Shown piece after piece: positions 8,669 through 16,498 of a stretch of 64,000 nt of DNA. The notes beneath the pieces are model-generated. The model did not search any database. It saw only the letters and a program-made list of their open reading frames with translations, and was not told the origin of the DNA. This DNA is from Saccharopolyspora_C sp047200635 (GTDB taxonomy: Bacteria; Actinomycetota; Actinomycetes; Mycobacteriales; Pseudonocardiaceae): contig NZ_JBJZOI010000008.1 in assembly GCF_047200635.1 (NCBI RefSeq), positions 1-64,000 on the forward strand. The letters are read 5' to 3'. The translations under genes and the position numbers were made by a program. Each line of letters begins with the position of its first letter. The first letter of the stretch is position 1.

Positions 8669-9670
8669 TCAGCGGGACAGCAGGCTGCTGGCCTCCTGAG
8701 CGGCGGGCTGCGCCTGCGCGAGGTGCGCGAGGTTCTCCGGCAGGGGCATGCCCCGGTGCTGGGTCGCCTTGGCGTAGAGGCGGCCCGCGCGGTAGCTGGA
8801 GCGCACCAGCGGTCCGGCCATCACTCCGGGGAAGCCGATCTCCTCGGCGACCCGCGTGTGCTCGACGAACTCCTCCGGGCGCACCCAGCGGTCGACCGGG
8901 TGGTGGCGCGGGCTGGGGCGCAGGTACTGCGTGATCGTGATGATGTCGCAACCCGCGTCGTGCAGGTCCTGCAGCGCCGGACGCACCTCTTCGGGGGTCT
9001 CGCCCATGCCGAGGATGAGGTTGGACTTGGTCACGAGACCGGCCGCGCGCGCTTCGGTGAGGACCTGGAGCGAGCGGTCGTAGCGGAACGCCGGGCGCAT
9101 CCGCTTGAACACGCTCGGCACGGTCTCCAGGTTGTGCGCGAGCACCTCGGGCCGGGAACCGAAGACCTCGGCGAGCTGGTCGGGCTCGGCGTTGAAGTCG
9201 GGGATGAGCAGCTCGACGCCGGTCCCCGGGTTGAGGTCGTGGATCTGGCGCACCGTCTCCGCGTACAGCCACGCCCCGCCGTCGGGCAGGTCGTCGCGCG
9301 CGACGCCCGTGACGGTGGAGTAGCGCAGGCCCATCGCCTGCACCGACTCGGCGACCTTGCGCGGCTCGCTGGTGTCGAGCGCGGCGGGCTTGCCGGTGTC
9401 GATCTGGCAGAAGTCGCAGCGGCGGGTGCACTGGTCACCGCCGATGAGGAAGGTGGCTTCCCGGTCCTCCCAGCATTCGAAGATGTTGGGACAGCCCGCC
9501 TCCTCGCAGACGGTGTGCAGTCCCTCCCGGCGGACCAGACCCTTGAGCTCCTGGTACTCGGGTCCCATCCGAGCCCGGGTCTTGATCCACGATGGCTTCT
9601 TCTCGATGGGCGTCTGGCTGTTGCGCACTTCCAGACGCAACAACTTCCGCCCCTCTGGCGCCGCAGTCAC
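8669..9670 (-). CDS. lipA: Lipoyl synthase
   Basis: 333 residues, normal length. A radical-SAM enzyme that inserts two sulfurs into octanoyl groups on E2 and H proteins. The auxiliary 4Fe-4S cluster motif CEEAGCPNIFEC (Cys55, 60, 66) and the SAM cluster CTRRCDFC (Cys81, 85, 88) are both intact, and the C-terminal RSSY serine is present. The start is GTG at 9670, with TAGCCT (9682-9677) 6 bases before it, so it is probably leaderless. LipB, normally adjacent, is 5 kb away because an accessory cassette (9752-14690) lies between them. Lipoyl-bearing E2 and E3 are encoded at 16.5-19.7 kb. Confidence 0.97.
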   Translation of the reverse strand: MTAAPEGRKLLRLEVRNSQTPIEKKPSWIKTRARMGPEYQELKGLVRREGLHTVCEEAGCPNIFECWEDREATFLIGGDQCTRRCDFCQIDTGKPAALDTSEPRKVAESVQAMGLRYSTVTGVARDDLPDGGAWLYAETVRQIHDLNPGTGVELLIPDFNAEPDQLAEVFGSRPEVLAHNLETVPSVFKRMRPAFRYDRSLQVLTEARAAGLVTKSNLILGMGETPEEVRPALQDLHDAGCDIITITQYLRPSPRHHPVDRWVRPEEFVEHTRVAEEIGFPGVMAGPLVRSSYRAGRLYAKATQHRGMPLPENLAHLAQAQPAAQEASSLLSR

Positions 9671-9751
9671 GCGTTCAGGCTACGCCCCCGACCGCGCCGG
9701 GCCGACACCGCGACGGGGGTGAAGCGGTGATCCGTGCGCCACATCCGGTGT

Positions 9752-10687
9752 TCACGCCGGGTCGGCGGGCACTCCGGTGAGTTCGGCGGTCAGCTCCCAC
9801 AGCCGCGCCGCGGTCTCGGCGTTCCCGGCCGCGGCGGAGGCCTTCGCGCGGGCGGGGTACCCGCTGATCTCCGCGAAACCGCCCGGACCGTAGTAGCTGC
9901 CGCTGGTGGCCTCGGGCGAGGTGGCGGCGTACAGCTGCGGCAGCGCGCCCCGCTCGGGGGACTGCGTGATCAGGCCGTTGAGGAATCGGGCGGCCCGGGT
10001 GACGGGCTCGGGGAGGGAGCGGGCGTGCAGCGAGTTCATCGGCAGCTCGGTGGCGCTCATCCCGGGGTGCGCGGCGATGCTGCGCAGGTCCAGGCCCGCG
10101 CGGCGGGCGCGGCGGTCGAGCTCGAAGCTGAACAGCAGGTTCGCCAGCTTCGACTGCGCGTAGGCGCGGGAGGGGGAGTAGCGGCGGCGGTGGAAGCTCA
10201 GGTCGGCGAGGTCCAGCGAACCGCCTCGGTGCCCGATGCTCGACAGCGTCACGACCCGGGCGCCGGGCCGGGTGCGCAGCGCGGGCATCAGCAGCCAGGT
10301 CAGCGCCGCGTGCCCGAGGTGGTTGGTGCCGATCTGCAGCTCGAAGCCGTCCGCGGTGGTGCCGCGCGGTGGGGCCATCACGCCGGCGTTGTTCATCAGC
10401 ACGTCCAGCCGGTCCCCGGTGCGCTCGCGGACCAGCGCGGCGCCCGCGCGCACCGAGCTCAGATCGGCGAGGTCGAGTTCGACGAGCTCCGGTTCGACGG
10501 CGGCATCGGCGGCGACCTGGCGCTGCGCCGCGCGGCCGCGCTCGGGGTTGCGGCAGGCCATCAGCACCCGGGCGCCGCGGGCGGCGAGCACGTGCGCGCT
10601 GCGCAGGCCGAGCCCGGAGTTCGCGCCGGTGATGAGCACGGTGCGGCCGTGCTGGTCGGGTACGTCGGAGGTCTTCCAGTTCGCCAT
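9752..10687 (-). CDS. Short-chain dehydrogenase/reductase, retinol-dehydrogenase-like
   Basis: 311 residues, classical SDR fold. The cofactor motif TGANSGLG follows the first strand, with NNAG after strand four, the catalytic Ser in VTLSSIG and the YAQSK catalytic Tyr/Lys. An Arg after strand two (ACRNPER) suggests NADP(H). The overall layout resembles RDH/WWOX-like actinobacterial SDRs; the substrate is unknown. The start is taken at MANWKT; a weak -10-like TAAGGG lies about 7 bases upstream. It may be co-transcribed with the unknown gene at 10795-11310, 107 bases upstream, under the TetR operators at 11352-11405. Confidence 0.88.
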   Translation of the reverse strand: MANWKTSDVPDQHGRTVLITGANSGLGLRSAHVLAARGARVLMACRNPERGRAAQRQVAADAAVEPELVELDLADLSSVRAGAALVRERTGDRLDVLMNNAGVMAPPRGTTADGFELQIGTNHLGHAALTWLLMPALRTRPGARVVTLSSIGHRGGSLDLADLSFHRRRYSPSRAYAQSKLANLLFSFELDRRARRAGLDLRSIAAHPGMSATELPMNSLHARSLPEPVTRAARFLNGLITQSPERGALPQLYAATSPEATSGSYYGPGGFAEISGYPARAKASAAAGNAETAARLWELTAELTGVPADPA

Positions 10688-10794
10688 GCGCACACCCTTA
10701 CCCGTGATGGCGGCCGCGGGGAAGGCCGGGTGGGTGACCCGTCCCGGCCGGTGCGATGCCCGCGACCGCTCGGAGCCGGTCGTCGGGCCGTGCG

Positions 10795-11310
10795 TCAGAA
10801 GCTGGGCATGAGCCTGCGCAGCTGGTGCAGCGGGTTGCGGCGGCGCCGGGTCTCGGTCGGCGGCGCGGTGTCGAGCAGCCGCAGGAAGGCGCTGCCGATG
10901 CGGTCGAGCTCGGCTGCCGGTTCGTCGGCCTCGGCGAGCCCGGCGGAGACGGCGACCACGCCGCGTTCCCGGCGCACCAGCCCGGCGATGGCGGGGTCCG
11001 CGGCGTGGGCGTCGAGGACCTGGCGCAGCACCGGATTGGCCTCGACGGCCCGCCGCCAGGCGGCGCCGACCGCCTCGACGCGGTCGCCGCGCGGATCGGC
11101 GTCGGCGTCCTCCGCGGCGACGTCGATGCGACCGAGGAGACCGCGGTTCCACTTGTGCTGGAGCGCGCGCAGCAGCTCGGCGCGGTCGGCGAAGACCTCG
11201 GCCGCGGCGGGCACCAGCTCGGGGCGCAGCGGGGCGGCGGGATCGGCGGCGGCGTGGTCGAGGACGGCCCGGATGGCGTGCTGCCGCCGGTGGAAGTCGT
11301 TCCAGGTCAT
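10795..11310 (-). CDS. Uncharacterised protein next to TetR
   Basis: 171 residues, soluble, mostly helical by composition, Ala/Arg-rich, beginning MTWNDFHRRQHAI. No catalytic motif or membrane segment was recognised. A conserved-looking stretch WNRGLLGRIDVA lies near residue 55. The ribosome site GGAGGA is strong, 4 bases before the ATG at 11310. It is divergent from the TetR gene, with two palindromic operators in the gap, so it is likely the first gene of the repressed unit together with the SDR. No function can be assigned. Confidence 0.75.
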   Translation of the reverse strand: MTWNDFHRRQHAIRAVLDHAAADPAAPLRPELVPAAAEVFADRAELLRALQHKWNRGLLGRIDVAAEDADADPRGDRVEAVGAAWRRAVEANPVLRQVLDAHAADPAIAGLVRRERGVVAVSAGLAEADEPAAELDRIGSAFLRLLDTAPPTETRRRRNPLHQLRRLMPSF

Positions 11311-11351
11311 GATTCCTCCAGGCTGGACGGTTGCGTACCAGAGGTCTGCGG

Positions 11352-11366
11352 CATACCGGGAGTATG
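11352..11366. promoter_or_regulatory. Operator 1: CATAC-N5-GTATG
   Basis: Inverted repeat CATAC CGGGA GTATG in the gap between the divergent unknown gene (start 11310) and the TetR gene. The same half-sites and 5-base spacer recur at 11391-11405. It is probably bound by the TetR protein encoded alongside. Confidence 0.7.
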
Positions 11367-11390
11367 TATCCCCGACGGTACCAACGCGGG

Positions 11391-11405
11391 CATACCGCAG
11401 GTATG
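11391..11405. promoter_or_regulatory. Operator 2: CATAC-N5-GTATG
   Basis: CATAC CGCAG GTATG, 39 bases centre-to-centre from operator 1. It ends 3 bases before the -10-like TATGGT (11409-11414) of the TetR gene, a position suited to autorepression. Confidence 0.72.
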
Positions 11406-11421
11406 TCCTATGGTTGTGAGT

Positions 11422-12045
11422 ATGGCTACAGCGCGGCCCCGGCGGGTGGAGCACACCGAGCGCACCAGGCAGGCCCTGGTGACCTCGGCGGTCGCCCTGT
11501 TCACGAAGAAGGGGTACGCGGGGACCTCGCTCGACGAGATCGCCAAGCGGGCCCGGGTCACGAAGGGCGCGCTCTACCACCACTTCAACGGCAAGCAGGC
11601 GCTGTTCGAGGCGGCCTTCGAGGAGGTCGAGTCGCAGGTGGTGCGGCGGCTGTCCGCCGCGCTGCGCGGCGCGGGCGGCGTCTGGGAGACCGTGCGCGCG
11701 GGGCTCGGCGAGTTCCTCCAGGTCTGCCTGGAGCCCTCCTACCAGCGGATCGTGGTGCACGAGGCGCCGGCGGTGATGGGCTGGGAGCGCTGGCGGGAGG
11801 CCGAGGAGCGCTTCACCTTCGGCGTGATCCGGCAGGCGGTCGCGGCGCTGGTCGAGGCGGGTGAGTTCATCCCGCTGCCGACCGAGGCCCTGTCTCGGGT
11901 CGTGTACGGCGCGCTGTCCGCGGGCGCCACGACCATCGCGGGCTCCGCCGAGCAGAAGAAGACCAGCGCGGAGGTCGGGCAGGTCATCGACGCCGTGATG
12001 CAGGGCCTGCGAGCGGTGCGAGCGTCCCCGGCGGGCGCCGATTAG
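11422..12045 (+). CDS. TetR/AcrR-family transcriptional regulator
   Basis: 207 residues. The N-terminal helix-turn-helix reads SLDEIAKRARVTKGALYHHF, the standard TetR pattern, followed by a ligand-binding helical domain. ATGs at 11410 and 11422 are in frame. TATGGT at 11409-11414 is 7 bases before the second and no ribosome site is present, so a leaderless start at 11422 is preferred. Two identical half-site palindromes upstream suggest it represses itself and the divergent unknown gene and SDR. Its TAG stop overlaps the TAGCCT promoter box of the downstream oxidoreductase gene. The ligand is unknown. Confidence 0.9.
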   Translation: MATARPRRVEHTERTRQALVTSAVALFTKKGYAGTSLDEIAKRARVTKGALYHHFNGKQALFEAAFEEVESQVVRRLSAALRGAGGVWETVRAGLGEFLQVCLEPSYQRIVVHEAPAVMGWERWREAEERFTFGVIRQAVAALVEAGEFIPLPTEALSRVVYGALSAGATTIAGSAEQKKTSAEVGQVIDAVMQGLRAVRASPAGAD

Positions 12046-12055
12046 CCTCGGTCCC

Positions 12056-13003
12056 GTGACCGAGCCATTCAAACTCCGCATCTTCACCGAGCCCCAGCAA
12101 GGGGCCAGCTACGACGACCTGCTCCGGGTGGCGCTGGCCACCGAGGCCGCGGGCTACGACGCCTTCTTCCGCTCCGACCACTACCTGAAGATGGGGTCGG
12201 TGTCCGGCGAGCCCGGACCGACCGACGCCTGGGTGACCCTCGCCGGACTGGCGCGGGAGACCTCGCGGGTGCGGCTGGGCACGCTGATGACGGCGGGAAC
12301 CTTCCGCTACCCCGGGCCGCTGGCCATCGCGGCCGCGCAGGTCGACCAGATGTCCGGCGGTCGGCTGGAGTTCGGCCTCGGCAGCGGGTGGTACGAGCAG
12401 GAGCACACCGCCTACGGCCTGCCGTTCCCGGCGCTGAAGGAGCGGTTCGACCGCTACGCGGAGCAGCTGGAGATCATCACCGGGTTGTGGGCCACCCCGG
12501 CGGGGGAGACCTTCGACTTCCAGGGCGAGCACTACCAGCTCACCGACTCCCCGGCGCTGCCGAAGCCCGCGCAGCGCCCGCGTCCGCCGGTGCTCATCGG
12601 TGGTGCGGGCAAGAAGCGCACGCCGGAGCTCGCGGCGCGCTTCGCCGACGAGTTCAACATGCCGTTCGTCGACCTCGACACCGCGGCCGCGCAGTACGAG
12701 CGGGTCGCGGCGGCCTGCTCGGCGATCGGCCGGGACTCCGGGGAGATCGTGCGGTCGGCGGCCCTGGTGCTGTGCGCCGGCCGGGACGAGGCGGAGCTCG
12801 CCCGCCGGGCCGGGGCGATCGGCCGCGAGGTCGACGAGCTGCGCGAGAACGGTCTCGCCGGTACCCCGGCGGAGCTCGTGGACAAGATCGGCACCTGGCG
12901 GGAGCGCACCGGCATCACCCGGCTCTACCTGCAGCTGCTCGACCTCTCCGATCTCGACCACCTCGAACTGGTCGCCTCCGAGGTCGCCCCGCAGCTGGCC
13001 TGA
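12056..13003 (+). CDS. LLM-class F420-dependent oxidoreductase
   Basis: 315 residues, luciferase-like monooxygenase TIM-barrel. Conserved pieces include ATEAAGYDAFFRSDHY, the cluster RLGTLMTAGTFRYPG, LEFGLGSGWYEQEH and RPPVLIGGAGKKRTPELAARFADEFN. It resembles actinobacterial proteins assigned to coenzyme F420 use (TIGR03560 type); the substrate is unknown. TAGCCT (12043-12048) lies 7 bases before the GTG start, so it probably has its own leaderless promoter, even though the TetR gene ends just 10 bases upstream. It belongs to the cassette splitting lipA from lipB. Confidence 0.88.
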   Translation: MTEPFKLRIFTEPQQGASYDDLLRVALATEAAGYDAFFRSDHYLKMGSVSGEPGPTDAWVTLAGLARETSRVRLGTLMTAGTFRYPGPLAIAAAQVDQMSGGRLEFGLGSGWYEQEHTAYGLPFPALKERFDRYAEQLEIITGLWATPAGETFDFQGEHYQLTDSPALPKPAQRPRPPVLIGGAGKKRTPELAARFADEFNMPFVDLDTAAAQYERVAAACSAIGRDSGEIVRSAALVLCAGRDEAELARRAGAIGREVDELRENGLAGTPAELVDKIGTWRERTGITRLYLQLLDLSDLDHLELVASEVAPQLA

Positions 13004-13020
13004 GCCAAGCCCGGGCGCGC

Positions 13021-13488
13021 TCAGCGCCGCAGCTGGCCGGCGATGTCGGAGGCCGCGGTGAGCAGGACGAGCGCGGGCACGGTCGCCGCCGGGCGCAACC
13101 GGTAGGACCCGCGCTTGTCCTGCTCGACCAGGCCGCAGCCGGTGAGGCTCTTGAGGTGGTGGTAGAGCTGCCCGGTGGAGCCGATCTCGGCGGCCTCCTG
13201 CAGTTCCGCCGCGCTGGCCCGGCCCACCTCGGCCAGCCTGCGCACCACCGCCGCCCGCAGCGGGTGCCCGAGTGCGGCGAGCACCTCGGTGCGCGGGGTG
13301 TCCGGCAGGTCCAGCACCTGCGCGGGGTCCGCGCGGATGTTCCACTCCAGCTGGACCGGTTCGTTCAGGGTGCCCGCGTACTCGACCACGCCGCCGCTCG
13401 GTTCCCGGTCGGCGGTGGGGCGTCCTTCCAGCGCGGCGACCCGGCGTTCCAGTTCTTCCAGCCGCGCGTGCACGTCGTGGGAGCTCAC
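13021..13488 (-). CDS. ArsR-like winged-helix regulator
   Basis: 155 residues. The N-terminal 22 residues look like a short coiled coil (LEELERRVAALEGR). A winged-helix domain follows: TRTEVLAALGHPLRAAVVRRL, ASAAELQEAAEIGSTGQLYHHLKSL and the wing VEQDKRGSYRL. Only one Cys is present and the usual metal-sensing Cys motifs are missing, so arsenic or metal sensing is unlikely. The start is GTG at 13488, 14 bases after the serine hydrolase stop, which suggests one operon. The 42-bp palindrome at 14648-14689 is the obvious candidate operator. Confidence 0.85.
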   Translation of the reverse strand: MSSHDVHARLEELERRVAALEGRPTADREPSGGVVEYAGTLNEPVQLEWNIRADPAQVLDLPDTPRTEVLAALGHPLRAAVVRRLAEVGRASAAELQEAAEIGSTGQLYHHLKSLTGCGLVEQDKRGSYRLRPAATVPALVLLTAASDIAGQLRR

Positions 13489-13502
13489 CGTGCGAGCTTG
13501 CC

Positions 13503-14642
13503 CTACTCGCGCAGCGCGGCCCGCAGCTGGTCCCGCCAAGCGGGCTCCAGGATCGCCTTGAGCAGCGGCAGGCTCGGATCGCCGGTGCCGAGCTGGTCGG
13601 CGGAGATCTCCCCGTGCGCCAGCAGCGAACCGGCCGCGATCCGTCCGTCGGCGAGGCGCGCGGAGACACCGGCGGTGAGCACCCCGGGCAGGCTGCCGCC
13701 CTTGTAGCCGAGTCCGAGCAGGCCTTCGGGGAGGTTCCCGGCGGCCCGGTGCTCCAGGACGCCGCGCGCGATCTCGGCGGCGCGCGGTGAGGGGTAAGTG
13801 CCCTCGCTCAGGGAGCGGTGCAGGGCGGCCAGCTGCTCGGGGCTGCTCGCGGCGGTGTCCGCGGACCAGGCCAGCTGCGCGGCGTAGGTCGGCAGCGGCT
13901 GGGTCAGCAGCCTGGTGCGCACCTGGTCGCGGAAGGCCTGCTCGTCGCGGTGGCGGCGCTCCAGCGCGAAGCCGAGCTCGACGCGCCGGTCGAGCGGGGC
14001 GTCGGGGGTGGGCGCCTCCTCCGGCAGCAGCAGGAACAGGTACTCCGCGCACAGCGAGCGCACGTCGGCGCCGTCCCAGCCCCCGGCCCGCGCCGCTTCG
14101 CGCACGGCCTCGACACCGAGGCGATCGCGCAGCAGGTCGGGTACGGCGCTGTCGCTGTGCGCGATCATCGCGGTCGCCAGCTGCTCCAGGGTGACGCGGT
14201 GTTCCGGATCGGCGGCGTAGAGGCCGGTGGCGTCGGTGGGGATGCCGAGCTCCTGCAGCGTCGCCAGGTGCGCGCCGCCGTCGACGGGGACGTAGTAGCG
14301 CTCCCAGTCGCCGACCCGGACCTGCTCGGCCGGGTCGAGCCGTCCCTCGGCGACGGCGGTCGCGTAGGCGGCGAGGTGCGCGGCCTTCACCGCGGAGGCC
14401 AGCGGCTGCGCGGTCTCCGCGCGGTGCGCGAGGCGCAGTCCGGCGGAATCGGTGAGCACGAGGGCGAGCTGGTCGCGGTGCCCGGCGATCCAGGTGAGCC
14501 AGCCCTCGGCGGTGCCCAGGTCCGGTTCGGCGCGCGCCGGCGCCGCGTTCAGCGCGGTCGCGGGACCGCACGCGCTCAGCAGCGGGGTGGTGGCGACGGC
14601 GGCGGCGAGTCCGGTCAGCAGGGTTCGGCGGGCCAGCGGCAC
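13503..14642 (-). CDS. Exported beta-lactamase-like serine hydrolase, probable lipoprotein
   Basis: 379 residues. The N-terminus has an RR followed by a hydrophobic run and LLSAC, consistent with a twin-arginine or Sec lipoprotein signal with lipidated Cys near residue 25. The mature domain has class A beta-lactamase/PBP-type motifs: SAVK (SxxK, around residue 83), SDS (SxN-like, around 162) and KGG (KTG-like) near the C-terminal third. Transpeptidase-like, esterase or beta-lactam roles are possible; none can be chosen. The start is GTG at 14642, with AGAGGAG 7 bases before it inside the long palindrome. It probably heads an operon with the ArsR-like gene. Confidence 0.82.
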   Translation of the reverse strand: MPLARRTLLTGLAAAVATTPLLSACGPATALNAAPARAEPDLGTAEGWLTWIAGHRDQLALVLTDSAGLRLAHRAETAQPLASAVKAAHLAAYATAVAEGRLDPAEQVRVGDWERYYVPVDGGAHLATLQELGIPTDATGLYAADPEHRVTLEQLATAMIAHSDSAVPDLLRDRLGVEAVREAARAGGWDGADVRSLCAEYLFLLLPEEAPTPDAPLDRRVELGFALERRHRDEQAFRDQVRTRLLTQPLPTYAAQLAWSADTAASSPEQLAALHRSLSEGTYPSPRAAEIARGVLEHRAAGNLPEGLLGLGYKGGSLPGVLTAGVSARLADGRIAAGSLLAHGEISADQLGTGDPSLPLLKAILEPAWRDQLRAALRE

Positions 14643-14647
14643 GAGAT

Positions 14648-14689
14648 CACTCCTCTAGTAGTCCGTAATTACGGAATACTAGAGGAGTG
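14648..14689. promoter_or_regulatory. 42-bp near-perfect palindrome, probable operator
   Basis: Two 21-base arms (14648-14668, 14669-14689) are complementary at 20 of 21 positions with no spacer; the centre is CCGTAATTACGG. It starts 5 bases upstream of the serine hydrolase start and its left arm contains that gene's ribosome site (AGAGGAG on the minus strand). A-T pairs are frequent, unlike the surroundings. It may be the ArsR operator. As RNA it would form a long hairpin and might also end lipB transcription, which stops at 14702. Confidence 0.8.
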
Positions 14690-14701
14690 GAGCCAGCGTG
14701 G

Positions 14702-15448
14702 TCAGCGGAGGGTCGGATCCAGTGCCAGCGTGACGCCTGCGGCGGCCGGTTCCACCCGCGCGATGTCGCACTCGGTCACCGGCAGCACGCCCGCCACCGC
14801 GTCCAGCACGTCCTGGCGCACCCAGGGCAGCGCCTCCTCGACCGGGACGTCCCGGCCGAGCTCCGTCGACAGCGAGGTGACGCCCGCGTCCCGGATGCCG
14901 CAGGGCACGATCCGGTCGAACTGCCCCATGTCCGGATCGCAGTTGAGCTCCAGCCCGTGCATGGTCACGCCGCGCTGCACCCGGATCCCGATCGCGGCGA
15001 TCTTGCGCTCCGGCTTGCCCTCGCCGGCGGCCAGCCAGACCCCGCTGCGGCCCTCGACCCGGCCGGTCTCCAGGCCGAACCGCGCGCAGGTCCGGATCAG
15101 CGCCTGCTCCAGGCGTCGCACGTAGTCCACGACGTCGATCGGGTCGGCCAGCCCGAGGATCGGGTACCCCACGATCTGTCCCGGACCGTGCCAGGTGATC
15201 TTCCCGCCGCGGTCCACGTCGATGACCGGGGTGCCGTCCTGCGGGCGGTCCTCCGGCTGGGTGCGCTTGCCCGCGGTGTAGACCGAGGGGTGCTCCAGCA
15301 GCAGCAGGGTGTCCGGGCCGGTCTCGTCCGCGCGGGCGGTGGCCAGCTCCCGCTGCAGGTCCCAGGCGTCCAGGTACTCGATTCGTCCCAGCTCGCGCAC
15401 GTCGACCGGATCGGTCGAGGCGCGGCATGACTTCTCCGCACGACTCAC
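14702..15448 (-). CDS. lipB: Octanoyl-ACP:protein N-octanoyltransferase
   Basis: 248 residues. It moves octanoate from acyl carrier protein to lipoyl domains, the step before LipA. The conserved block GGKITWHGPGQIVGYPIL, the catalytic Lys149 (ERKIAAIGI) and Cys183 (VPCGI) are all visible. The start is GTG at 15448, with TAGCCT (15460-15455) 6 bases upstream, so it is probably leaderless. In related genomes lipA follows directly; here six genes intervene. An early start at residue 1 gives a slightly longer N-terminus than E. coli LipB, as in mycobacteria. Confidence 0.96.
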   Translation of the reverse strand: MSRAEKSCRASTDPVDVRELGRIEYLDAWDLQRELATARADETGPDTLLLLEHPSVYTAGKRTQPEDRPQDGTPVIDVDRGGKITWHGPGQIVGYPILGLADPIDVVDYVRRLEQALIRTCARFGLETGRVEGRSGVWLAAGEGKPERKIAAIGIRVQRGVTMHGLELNCDPDMGQFDRIVPCGIRDAGVTSLSTELGRDVPVEEALPWVRQDVLDAVAGVLPVTECDIARVEPAAAGVTLALDPTLR

Positions 15449-15470
15449 CGGGTCAGGCTACGCCCGGGGC

Positions 15471-15493
15471 CCCGGGCGCGGACGGCGCCCGGG
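15471..15493 (-). terminator. Terminator after the TIGR01777 gene
   Basis: A 9-bp stem CCCGGGCGC/GCGCCCGGG (15471-15479, 15485-15493) with a 5-base loop, directly after the stop at 15495 and before the lipB promoter. Confidence 0.7.
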
Positions 15494-15494
15494 C

Positions 15495-16382
15495 TCAGCC
15501 GAGCGCAGCGCTCAGGGCGGCCTGCAGGGCCGGGTGCGCGAAGGAGTAGCCGTGCTCGTCGAGCTTCTCGGGAACCGCGCGCTGGCCCGCCAGCAACGCC
15601 TCGTCGGCCGCCTGGCCCAGCGCCGCCCGCAGCGCGAACTCCGGCACCGCCCACGGCGCCGGACGGCCCAGCGCGGCGGCCAGCTCGCGGGTGAACTCGG
15701 CGTTCGTCACCGGTGCGGGGCCCGTCAGGTTCACCGGGCCGGAGATGTCCGGTTGCTCCACCAGGAACCGCAGCGCGCCCACCGCGTCGTCCAGCGAGAT
15801 CCAGGGCATGTACTGCGAGCCGTCTCCGAGCCGCCCGCCCAGCATCAGCGAGAACAGCGGCTTGAGCGAGCCGAGCAACCCTCCCGAGGGCGCGAGGACC
15901 AGGCCGGTGCGCGAGCGCACCACCCGGGCGCCCGCGTCGACCGCCGGGCTGGTCGCCGCCTCCCACTGGCGGCACAGGTCCGCGAGGAAACCGGAGCCCG
16001 CCGGCGCGGACTCCGTGACCGTCCGGTCCCCGGTGTCGCCGTAGTAGCCCACCGCGGAGCCGTTGACCAGGACCGGAACGCCGCGCCGGGCCACCTCCTC
16101 GGCCAGCAGCGCCGTGGGCCGCACCCGGGAGGCCACCAGCAGCTCCTTGCGCTCGGTGCTCCAGCGGCGATCCGCCAGGCCCGCGCCGCACAGGTTCACC
16201 ACCGCGTCCGCCCCCGCCAGCGCGTCCTCGTCGAGCTCACCGGCGGTGGGGTCCCAGCCGTGCTCGTCGGGCGCCTCCGGGCGCCGCCGCACGAGCCGCC
16301 GCACCTCGTGCTCGCCCTGCCGCAGGGAGGCGATGAGACTCGTGCCGATCAATCCGGATGAACCGGCCACAACCACGCGCAT
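15495..16382 (-). CDS. TIGR01777-family NAD(P)-binding epimerase-like protein
   Basis: 295 residues from the ATG at 16382; an in-frame GTG at 16400 would add six residues. An extended-SDR Rossmann start VVVAGSSGLIGTSLIASL is followed by VNLCGAGLADRRW, NGSAVGYYGD with the catalytic-type Tyr, and the C-terminal DUF1731 portion around ALGRPAPWAVPEFALR. The family (E. coli YfcH, M. tuberculosis Rv2216) is conserved beside lipB and the E2 gene in actinobacteria, but its reaction is not established. A strong hairpin at 16456-16483 separates it from the E2 gene, so it probably has its own weak promoter. Confidence 0.9.
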   Translation of the reverse strand: MRVVVAGSSGLIGTSLIASLRQGEHEVRRLVRRRPEAPDEHGWDPTAGELDEDALAGADAVVNLCGAGLADRRWSTERKELLVASRVRPTALLAEEVARRGVPVLVNGSAVGYYGDTGDRTVTESAPAGSGFLADLCRQWEAATSPAVDAGARVVRSRTGLVLAPSGGLLGSLKPLFSLMLGGRLGDGSQYMPWISLDDAVGALRFLVEQPDISGPVNLTGPAPVTNAEFTRELAAALGRPAPWAVPEFALRAALGQAADEALLAGQRAVPEKLDEHGYSFAHPALQAALSAALG

Positions 16383-16455
16383 CCCCCGATCGTCCCGCAC
16401 CGATGTTCCGGGCGCGAGGCCCGGGGCTCGCGCGCATCACCCCGGGAACGGCGGA

Positions 16456-16483
16456 GGGCCGCTCACCCGCAGGTGAGCGGCCC
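16456..16483 (-). terminator. Terminator after the E2 gene
   Basis: A perfect 12-bp stem GGGCCGCTCACC/GGTGAGCGGCCC with loop CGCA, 16 bases after the stop at 16499. Confidence 0.85.
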
Positions 16484-16498
16484 CCCGGACCGAGCGGA

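Noticed and set aside
13021..13488. Arsenic-resistance role for the ArsR-like regulator
   Set aside because: Only one cysteine and no CxC-type metal site, and no ars genes nearby; the ArsA-like gene is 42 kb away.
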